Source: Pseudomonadota bacterium
GTDB taxonomy: Bacteria; Desulfobacterota; BSN033; WVXP01; G020346125
NCBI GenBank assembly: GCA_030608745.1
Contig: JAUWDQ010000066.1
Location: forward strand, 1 to 11,421
DNA: 11,421 nt
Reading direction: 5' to 3'
Positions 6,305-11,421 of the stretch are shown here, piece after piece. Below the pieces are notes generated by a model. The model was not told the origin of the DNA, made no database searches, and worked only from the letters and a program-made list of their open reading frames with translations. Positions within the stretch are counted from its first letter, which is position 1. Every line of letters starts with the position of its first letter. Position numbers and translations under genes: made by a program.

Positions 6305-6320
6305 TGGTACGATTTTTGCT
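6305..6320 (+). promoter_or_regulatory. Sigma-54 (RpoN) promoter
   Basis: TTGGTACGATTTTTGCT has GG at 6306-6307 and GC at 6318-6319 with exactly ten bases between. It fits the consensus YTGGCACGrNNNTTGCW at all defined positions except T for C after GG. Transcription would start near 6331, about 60 bases before the small ORF at 6390. Sigma-54 promoters need an activator; its site was not identified. Confidence 0.65.
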
Positions 6321-6358
6321 TGTTTTTATTGTCGAATCCCGTAATTCGCAAAAATCGT
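6309..6358. repeat. 11-bp perfect inverted repeat overlapping the sigma-54 promoter
   Basis: ACGATTTTTGC (6309-6319) includes the promoter spacer and the -12 GC; its exact complement GCAAAAATCGT lies at 6348-6358. Between them is a smaller hairpin CGAAT (6333-6337) and ATTCG (6344-6348). Because one arm is the promoter itself and the other lies in the leader, the pair may be a DNA site that controls this promoter; that is inference. Confidence 0.6.
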
Positions 6359-6389
6359 TAAAAATTTACCCGTTCTTGGAGCAAAGGAA

Positions 6390-6467
6390 ATGAGTTGGTT
6401 TTGGCTATTCGTCCTCTTTATGTCCCTGATTTGGATGGTTGCAACAAACGTCCAATACCTGCAATAG
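6390..6467 (+). CDS. 25-residue hydrophobic small membrane peptide
   Basis: The ORF encodes MSWFWLFVLFMSLIWMVATN then VQYLQ, stopping at TAG 6465-6467. Residues 2-20 form one membrane-spanning stretch rich in Trp, Phe and Leu with no charged residue anywhere in the peptide. A GGAG (6378-6381) and AAAGGAA just before the ATG supply a ribosome binding site. The gene sits alone between a sigma-54 promoter and a T-run terminator candidate, which argues that it is a real transcription unit. I do not recognise the family. Its size suits small membrane-bound modulators of larger complexes or hydrophobic toxin-like peptides, but nothing in the sequence decides between them. Alternatively the transcript acts as a small RNA and the ORF is incidental. 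Confidence 0.5.
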   Translation: MSWFWLFVLFMSLIWMVATNVQYLQ

Positions 6468-6472
6468 CTTAT

Positions 6473-6512
6473 AAGGGAGACTTCTCCCACGAGAGGAATA
6501 TCCCCTTTTTTT
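6473..6512 (+). terminator. Terminator-like hairpins and T7 run
   Basis: GGGAG (6475-6479) pairs with CTCCC (6484-6488). An outer stem AAGGGA (6473-6478) can instead pair with TCCCCTT (6501-6507, one bulge), which is followed by seven T (6506-6512). It begins six bases after the small ORF. The exact fold is uncertain. Confidence 0.5.
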
Positions 6513-6585
6513 ATGGGCGCACGAAGGGAGAGCTAGCTCGAAAAACTTATAACTCCCCAAAATCATAAGAAATATCGATATTCAA

Positions 6586-6738
6586 TGATGATCTCGTAAA
6601 AAGTCAAAATTCGATGGCAAAGTAAAAAGCTCCAAATTCAAGGCGCACAAATCCTGAGGAATGAGGCGTACTTACAGTACGCTGCAGTGACGAAGGATGC
6701 AGTGCAACGCAGAAGTTGGACTTTTTACGAAGCCATCA
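6586..6738 (-). mobile_element. MITE-like element, copy A (153 bp)
   Basis: The ends are inverted repeats: TGATG, three bases, TCGTAAAAAGTC at 6586-6605, matched by GACTTTTTACGA, three bases, CATCA at 6719-6738. The centre holds the palindrome GCGTACT, TAC, AGTACGC (6666-6682). No protein is encoded. The same sequence occurs inverted from 11283 to the window end, differing at only one of 139 shared bases (6647 against 11374). Short length, terminal inverted repeats and near-identity point to a recently mobile non-autonomous element. I recall closely similar sequences from Desulfobacterota genomes. The transposase that moves it is unknown; a RAYT gene starts 22 bases away. Confidence 0.8.
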
Positions 6739-6760
6739 ATAGCCACTTTAAAGGGCTGAC

Positions 6761-7231
6761 ATGGTTTCAATAATAAACGTGGGGAAGATCCTTTTCATCA
6801 CCTTCAACGTTCATGGGAAAAGACCGCTATTCAGGAACCCAAAGGCTTGCAGTTTCTTCCTCCATACGTTGCGGTACTATAAACCCCAATTGAAGTTTCA
6901 AGTTCTCGGCTATGTGGTGATGGAGGATCACATTCATCTCTTGATGAGAACACCCCCCGATGTAAGTATTTCCAGCATTATCCAGAAGATCAAGGGTGCT
7001 TTCGGGCGAAAGTGGAAAATGATGAGCCACTGGAAGGGGCCCGTGTGGCAGAAGAGCTTCTTCAATTCGATTCTCCATGACGATGCCTCTTTGAAACAGC
7101 GGCTAAATCAAATTCACAATCACCCCACGGCAAAAGGGCTTTCGCCTTCGAAAATGGGATATACCTATTCCAGCGCCAGGGTGTATGAAGAGGGAATTGA
7201 CGATTTCCTCACCGATAGGGTTTCGGTTTGA
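6761..7231 (+). CDS. REP-associated transposase-like protein (RAYT, Y1/HUH family) lacking the catalytic tyrosine
   Basis: A 156-residue single-domain protein of the IS200-like Y1 transposase superfamily, RAYT branch. Visible are the N-terminal strand ILFITFNVHGKRPLF, the metal-binding HUH motif in LGYVVMEDHIHLLM (H57, H59), IIQKIKGAFGRKW, and GPVWQKSFFNSILHDD. The C-terminal signature is usually KLxYIHxNPVKRGL followed by YxYSSA; here it reads RLNQIHNHPTAKGL and YTYSSARVYEEG. In the E. coli relative the nucleophile is the tyrosine of DYIYINPVK; here that position is Q117. The enzyme may thus be unable to form the 5'-phosphotyrosine link and be inactive or repurposed. RAYTs mobilise palindromic repeats, and a MITE-like repeat ends 22 bases upstream. 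An AAAGGG precedes the ATG. It stops 27 bases before tatD. Confidence 0.8.
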   Translation: MVSIINVGKILFITFNVHGKRPLFRNPKACSFFLHTLRYYKPQLKFQVLGYVVMEDHIHLLMRTPPDVSISSIIQKIKGAFGRKWKMMSHWKGPVWQKSFFNSILHDDASLKQRLNQIHNHPTAKGLSPSKMGYTYSSARVYEEGIDDFLTDRVSV

Positions 7232-7258
7232 CCGCCACCGGGAAGGGAGCCCAGGACA

Positions 7259-8038
7259 ATGCTCATCGACTCCCATGCCCACCTCGGGATGCCAGAGTTC
7301 GATAGGAACCGGGACGAGGTGATTCGAAGGGCCATCGACTCGGGAATCGAGCTCATATTCACCGTGGGCACGGACATTGGGGATTGCCGGAAGGCCATTG
7401 AGATCGCAAAGGGAAATGAACGTGTGTTCGCCATCATTGGAATCCACCCCCACAATGCAAAGGAGGTCGATGAGGGAACCTATCCGGATCTCAGGGCCCT
7501 TTCTCGGGAAGGAAAAGTAAAGGCCATTGGAGAGATAGGCCTCGATCTCTTCAGGAACCTATCGCCAAGGGATGTTCAGATGGCAAGGTTTCGACAACAG
7601 ATCCATCTCGCCAAGGAAATAGACCTTCCCATCGTGGTCCATGCCCGCGATGCCCAAAAGGAGGTCCTGACCATACTGAGGGAAGAGGAGGCTCGGGAGA
7701 TCGGGGGTGTATTTCACTGCTTCTCGGGAGGGTATGATATAGCCAAGTCTTGCATGGACTTGGGTTTCTTTATATCGATCCCCGGAACCATCACCTACAA
7801 GAACAGCGTTGAACTCAGGGAGGTTATCAAGAAGATTCCCCTTGACCGAATTTTGGTTGAGACGGATTGCCCCTTTTTGACCCCAATGCCCTTTCGCGGG
7901 AAGAGGAATGAACCGGCCTATGTGAAGTTCACCGCTTTGAAACTGGCCGAGGTAAAGGGGCTTCCCTTCGAAGAAGTGGCTCGAATCACCTCAAAAAACG
8001 CCAAAAAGGCCTTTCGATTGGATGAGGAGCTCATATGA
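7259..8038 (+). CDS. tatD: TatD family metal-dependent hydrolase (3'-5' DNase/RNase)
   Basis: This 259-residue TIM-barrel metallohydrolase is full length. The metal ligands of the family are in place: H6 and H8 (DSHAHL), E92 (AIGEIGLD), H128 (PIVVHARD), H153 (GVFHCFSG), and D203 (LVETDCPFLTP). TatD proteins are cytoplasmic nucleases linked to DNA repair and RNA quality control; YcfH-type paralogues are similar, and the exact subgroup is not assigned. GGGAGCCCAGGAC precedes the ATG. It is followed by a four-base ATGA overlap with a broken isochorismatase-family frame, so it was once the first member of a coupled gene pair. Confidence 0.92.
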   Translation: MLIDSHAHLGMPEFDRNRDEVIRRAIDSGIELIFTVGTDIGDCRKAIEIAKGNERVFAIIGIHPHNAKEVDEGTYPDLRALSREGKVKAIGEIGLDLFRNLSPRDVQMARFRQQIHLAKEIDLPIVVHARDAQKEVLTILREEEAREIGGVFHCFSGGYDIAKSCMDLGFFISIPGTITYKNSVELREVIKKIPLDRILVETDCPFLTPMPFRGKRNEPAYVKFTALKLAEVKGLPFEEVARITSKNAKKAFRLDEELI

Positions 8039-8151
8039 AACCCGCCATCATCGTAGTCGACATGCTGAAAGACAATTTCAAGTATCGAAATTTTGCGCTC
8101 TATCCCTTATTGAGGATACTGGGCCGCGAGGATTTCCTGAAGCAATGCTGA
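8035..8151 (+). pseudogene. N-terminal remnant of an isochorismatase-family (cysteine hydrolase) gene
   Basis: The frame begins ATGA, overlapping the tatD stop, and reads MKPAIIVVDMLKDNFK, the standard opening of nicotinamidase/isochorismatase-like hydrolases, whose VDM aspartate is the first catalytic residue. After about 16 codons the similarity ends and a 22-codon unrelated tail leads to TGA at 8149-8151. A complete family member is about 170-220 residues, with catalytic Lys and Cys later in the chain; both are missing. A deletion or rearrangement appears to have removed the rest before gspC. The tail (YRNFALYPLLRILGREDFLK) may come from another gene, which I do not recognise. Confidence 0.6.
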
Positions 8152-8184
8152 GAGGATAGCGCGTTCATTGGTCGTCAAATGATA

Positions 8185-8211
8185 TTGACATGGTTATCCT
8201 TTTCTGATAGT
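8185..8211 (+). promoter_or_regulatory. Possible sigma-70 promoter of gspC-gspD
   Basis: TTGACA (8185-8190) is an exact -35. The only -10 candidate at a workable distance is GATAGT (8206-8211, four of six, spacing 15 and therefore short). It lies 45 bases before the GTG start of gspC. Confidence 0.3.
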
Positions 8212-8255
8212 TTTGGCTTTAAGTATAAGAAATTTCAACTTTTTTGGGGAAGACC

Positions 8256-9164
8256 GTGCTGATTCTTAGGCGATATTTTTGGGTTCTCTACCTGATATTT
8301 GCCGGGGCTTTTGCCTTCGTCGGGGCCGATATCGTCAAGGGGATCATCAATCAAAAGCTTCGCCTCCCACCTCAAGTATCTGGAAGAAAGCCCAATACGG
8401 TATCCAAGAAACAGAAAGAGAAAGAGCCCTCCTTCTATGCGGTCATCCATAAGCGGGATCTGTTTCATTCGGCCAAGGAGAAGGTGGCGAAAAAGAAGGC
8501 CACCAACATACCCAAAAAGGTAGTGATCAAGGAAGAAGCCCTGGAAAAGACACCCCTCCACGTGAGACTGAGGGGAACCGTATACCGGGAATCGGGCAAT
8601 TCCATCGCCATCATCGAGGACACCAAAACGAGGAAACAAGACCTCTACCATGTGGGGGATTTCATTTTAGGAGAGGCCAAGTTGATCGCGATATCGAGGA
8701 ATAAGGTTTACCTTGAGAGGAACGGTAAACAAGAGGTCCTGGAGGTTTATGAGGGGCCGGAGGTAAGGACGGGCGAAAGAGCAGAGGGCAGGCGTCCCCA
8801 AAGGGGATCAATTCCGACAGGCGCAGGAATCAAAAGGCTATCAGCGAATCGATACCGAATTCCCCAAGAAGACCTGAGAAATGCCTTCGAAAATATGAAC
8901 CATCTCCTCACCCAAGTCCGAATGGTGCCCAATTTTAACAATGGCGAACCGGACGGTTTTAAACTGCTCTCCGTAAAGAGCGGAAGCCTCATCCACCGGT
9001 CTGGGCTTCGTGATGGGGATATCATAAAACGGGTTAACGGGATCGAGATCGACTCACCCGAAAAGGCCTTCGAAGTCTACGAGCAAATCAAAAATGAGCC
9101 GACCATAACCGTAGAGATCGAACGACGGGGGGGAAAAAAGACCTTCACGTATGAGGTGAGGTAG
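8256..9164 (+). CDS. gspC: Type II secretion system protein GspC
   Basis: GspC links the inner membrane platform to the outer membrane secretin. Counting from the in-frame TTG at 8244, the 306-residue reading has a short cytoplasmic start and one membrane helix (about 11-30, YFWVLYLIFAGAFAFVGADI). A Lys-rich periplasmic linker (50-100) follows, then the HR domain that contacts the secretin N0 domain (about 103-170, LHVRLRGTVYRESGNSIAIIED). A second linker leads to a C-terminal PDZ domain (about 215-306, with GLRDGDIIKRVNGIEI). I prefer the GTG at 8256, because GGGGAAG lies just before it and would sit inside the coding region if TTG were used; the protein is then 302 residues. It lies 48 bases before gspD and surely shares its operon. 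The PDZ domain, absent from some GspC proteins, is thought to help select substrates. Confidence 0.85.
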   Translation: MLILRRYFWVLYLIFAGAFAFVGADIVKGIINQKLRLPPQVSGRKPNTVSKKQKEKEPSFYAVIHKRDLFHSAKEKVAKKKATNIPKKVVIKEEALEKTPLHVRLRGTVYRESGNSIAIIEDTKTRKQDLYHVGDFILGEAKLIAISRNKVYLERNGKQEVLEVYEGPEVRTGERAEGRRPQRGSIPTGAGIKRLSANRYRIPQEDLRNAFENMNHLLTQVRMVPNFNNGEPDGFKLLSVKSGSLIHRSGLRDGDIIKRVNGIEIDSPEKAFEVYEQIKNEPTITVEIERRGGKKTFTYEVR

Positions 9165-9212
9165 TGGATTTATGGTTCAAAACCAACCCTCTTAAAAAAG
9201 GAGCGAGGATCC

Positions 9213-11228
9213 ATGAATAAGGATTGGCTGAGATCGAGATTATGGGGGCTCATAATCCTTTTCCTCCTGGTTTCCTTTATCGTCATCCCATCTCCATGGG
9301 CCCAAAGGGGAGAGGAACGAATCTCCATCGATTTCCATGAAGCCGACATACGCGTCGTCATCAAATTCATCAGCGAGTTGACGGGCAAAAATTTCGTGGT
9401 GGACAGCAAGGTCAAGGGGAAAGTTACGGTCATCTCTCCCACGAAGATCACCATCGAAGAGGCCTACAGGATGTTTGAGTCCATTTTGGAGGTCGAGGGG
9501 TACACCACGGTTCCCGCTGGTAAGGCGATTAAGATCATCCCGTCCAGGGAAGCCAAGACGAAGGGAATCGAGGCTATCTCTCCGAGCGGAAGGGTCTTTT
9601 TGGGCGAAGACCGGATCATCACACGGATCATTCACCTTAAGTTCATCGATGGCCAGAGTCTGCTCAGTGTGATTAAGCCCTTGGTTTCAAAGGAGAGTAG
9701 CCTCGTATCCTATCCGTATACCAATGATATCATCCTCACCGACGTGGCCTCAAACATCAAAAAGATTCTCACCATCATCGAAGAGCTCGATGTTGAGGGT
9801 TTCCAGGAGGAAATATCCGTCGTCTCCCTGGAGTACGCCGATGCGAAGACATTGGCGGCGGAATTGAAATCCATCTTCGAGGAGAAGATGAGGACCCCAA
9901 CGCCGGTTCCCGCTCGAAGACCCCGTACCCGTCCCGGTGCTGCTCCAGCGGCAGGGAAGAGGATCATCAGGATCATCCCCGACGACCGAACCAACTCCAT
10001 CGTGTTGGTCGCCACCGTGGATGATACCATTGCCATCAAAAAAGTCATAGGTGATCTGGACATCCCCGCGCCGAAGGGGAAGGGGAAGATCAACGTCTAT
10101 TATTTAAAGAATGCCGATGCGGAAGAGATGGCTAAGGTGTTAACGGAGATCACCTCCAAGGCCCGACCCACCAAGGAACCCAAAAAGGGGATCGAATTCG
10201 CGGGAGAGGTGATCATCACACCGGATAAATCCACCAATTCCCTGGTCATTACGGCCTCCCCCCAGGACTATGAGGTTCTGCGCGGGGTTATTGAAAAGCT
10301 GGACATCAGGCGCTTGCAGGTCTTCGTGGAAGGACTGATCATGGATGTCAGCATGGATAAGGTGCGGGAACTCGGGATGGAATGGCAGCTTAGCGGTGTC
10401 GATTACGATAAGAGCTTCCGCGATGCCAAAATGAAGGGTTTCGGTGGAACGAGCTTTGGGGATATCAATCAGGCCAGGGTTAACCCCTTCGATTTGACGG
10501 GGCTCATTCTCGGGGCGGCCGATGGAACCATCACCTTTGCGGGAAAGGAGTTCCTTAATATTGCGGCACTGGTCCGTGCCCTTCAGACCGATTCCGATTT
10601 TAACATCCTTGCCACTCCCCACCTGCTCACCATGGATAACCAGGAGGCGGAACTCATCGTCGCCCAAAACGTCCCCTTTAAGGTGAGGAGCACGGCAACG
10701 GCCAGCGGATTTCCCGTGGAGGAGATCGAACGGAAAGACGTGGGACTGACCCTTCGCATCACCCCCCAGATCAGCGAGGGGGATTTCGTCAGGCTCGAAA
10801 TCTACCAGGAAATCTCCAACGTCTCAGAGACACAGATCGAGGGGGCGACGGATCTGATAACCAACAAGAGGTCGACAAAAACGACCGTTGTCGTAAAGGA
10901 CAATCAGCCGGTCGTCCTCAGCGGTCTCATCCAGGATCGCGTTGATGATTCCATCCAGAAGGTCCCCTGGCTGGGAGATATCCCTTTGGTGGGGAACCTA
11001 TTTAAGGTAGCCAAACATATGGGGCGCAAGAACAACCTCCTCATTGTCTTAACGCCTCATATTATCCGCACCGCCGAAGACCTGGAGGGTTTCTATGAGG
11101 AAAAGAAGGATGAGATGAAGAAATTTCAGGAGGAAAGTAGAGCCCGGAAGGGTAAAGAGGATGGAGGAATCGATATAGATCAATACCTCAAACACCCAGC
11201 CCCCATGGGGGAGGATGAGTCGAAGTAG
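9213..11228 (+). CDS. gspD: Type II secretion system secretin GspD
   Basis: This 671-residue protein forms the outer membrane pore. A signal peptide ends at SPWA-Q (residue 30). Then come N0 (33-105, ISIDFHEADIRVVIKFISELTGKNFVVD), N1 (about 135-195, ending IIEELDV), N2 (about 200-285), N3 (about 290-365, VYYLKNADAEEMAKVL to VIEKLDIRR) and the secretin barrel (about 425-620). The barrel includes LVRALQTDSDFNILATPHLLTMDN, DVGLTLRITPQI and the signature VPWLGDIPLVGNLF (584-597). N2 carries a Pro/Arg/Ala-rich insert (228-248). After TPHIIR a charged 50-residue tail follows, possibly a pilotin-binding region. The start at 9213 has a strong AGGAGCGAGG site. The next gsp gene is absent; a MITE-like repeat begins 54 bases after the stop. 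Confidence 0.93.
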   Translation: MNKDWLRSRLWGLIILFLLVSFIVIPSPWAQRGEERISIDFHEADIRVVIKFISELTGKNFVVDSKVKGKVTVISPTKITIEEAYRMFESILEVEGYTTVPAGKAIKIIPSREAKTKGIEAISPSGRVFLGEDRIITRIIHLKFIDGQSLLSVIKPLVSKESSLVSYPYTNDIILTDVASNIKKILTIIEELDVEGFQEEISVVSLEYADAKTLAAELKSIFEEKMRTPTPVPARRPRTRPGAAPAAGKRIIRIIPDDRTNSIVLVATVDDTIAIKKVIGDLDIPAPKGKGKINVYYLKNADAEEMAKVLTEITSKARPTKEPKKGIEFAGEVIITPDKSTNSLVITASPQDYEVLRGVIEKLDIRRLQVFVEGLIMDVSMDKVRELGMEWQLSGVDYDKSFRDAKMKGFGGTSFGDINQARVNPFDLTGLILGAADGTITFAGKEFLNIAALVRALQTDSDFNILATPHLLTMDNQEAELIVAQNVPFKVRSTATASGFPVEEIERKDVGLTLRITPQISEGDFVRLEIYQEISNVSETQIEGATDLITNKRSTKTTVVVKDNQPVVLSGLIQDRVDDSIQKVPWLGDIPLVGNLFKVAKHMGRKNNLLIVLTPHIIRTAEDLEGFYEEKKDEMKKFQEESRARKGKEDGGIDIDQYLKHPAPMGEDESK

Positions 11229-11282
11229 CGTTTCGTGAATTCGGGGAATTGTCCCCATGTAACGTGTCGAGACATTGAACAG

Positions 11283-11421
11283 TGATGGCTTCGTAAAAAG
11301 TCCAACTTCTGCGTTGCACTGCATCCTTCGTCACTGCAGCGTACTGTAAGTACGCCTCATTCCTCAGGATTTGCGCGCCTTGAATTTGGAGCTTTTTACT
11401 TTGCCATCGAATTTTGACTTT
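11283..11421 (+). mobile_element. MITE-like element, copy B (cut by window end)
   Basis: This is the inverted partner of the element at 6586-6738, beginning TGATGGCT then TCGTAAAAAGTC, with the internal palindrome at 11339-11355. It runs to GACTTT at the last base, so about 14 bases of its far end lie outside. The contig probably ends here because the repeat could not be resolved in assembly. Confidence 0.8.

Noticed and set aside
6586..6738. Repeat A as an attachment site or tRNA-like structure
   Set aside because: Terminal inverted repeats plus an inverted second copy fit a MITE; no tRNA arms or integrase gene are present.
7103..7455. Minus-strand open frames opposite the RAYT and tatD genes
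   Set aside because: They are shadows of the strongly supported plus-strand genes and show no family motifs.
11244..11257. GGGGAATTGTCCCC as a terminator after gspD
   Set aside because: Only four G-C pairs and no T run follow, so termination is not supported.

Overview
The window looks like one short contig of about 50% GC from a Gram-negative (diderm) bacterium. It carries type II secretion genes (gspC, gspD). It also carries a short repeat of a type I remember, without a search, from Desulfobacterota (deltaproteobacterial) genomes. No rRNA, tRNA or CRISPR array was seen. The first ~120 bases do not belong to this organism: on the minus strand they read as the end of an actinobacterial trpA overlapping the start of lgt, joined head-on to a TRAP transporter gene that lacks its beginning. 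The last bases lie inside a repeat that also occurs at 6586-6738, so both ends look like assembly boundaries.

Layout: (1) 1-~122, foreign trpA-lgt fragment. (2) 123-1158, TRAP large permease (DctM), missing its N-terminus and frameshifted in a run of six C, followed by a QueG-like double [4Fe-4S] protein (1185-1973). (3) 2106-5226, minus strand, a compact molybdate/tungstate uptake operon in the order ModE-like regulator, binding protein, permease, ATPase; the first genes overlap, and a palindromic operator candidate lies just upstream of the regulator. (4) 5227-6760, mostly non-coding: a 13-bp perfect hairpin, an AT-rich degenerate repeat, an exported protein consisting only of a subtilisin-type propeptide, then a near-consensus sigma-54 promoter reading into a 25-residue hydrophobic peptide and a terminator-like T run, and a 153-bp MITE-like element. 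(5) 6761-8151, a RAYT-type transposase lacking the catalytic tyrosine, tatD, and a translationally coupled remnant of an isochorismatase-family gene. (6) 8256-11228, gspC and gspD, followed at once by the second, inverted copy of the repeat in place of further gsp genes.

Functionally, the Mod operon imports oxyanion for molybdenum/tungsten enzymes and is probably repressed by its own ModE-like protein. GspC and GspD form the inner-to-outer membrane bridge and the outer membrane pore of a type II secretion system. The sigma-54 unit at 6305-6512 with its tiny membrane peptide and the orphan propeptide are the parts that known systems explain least.
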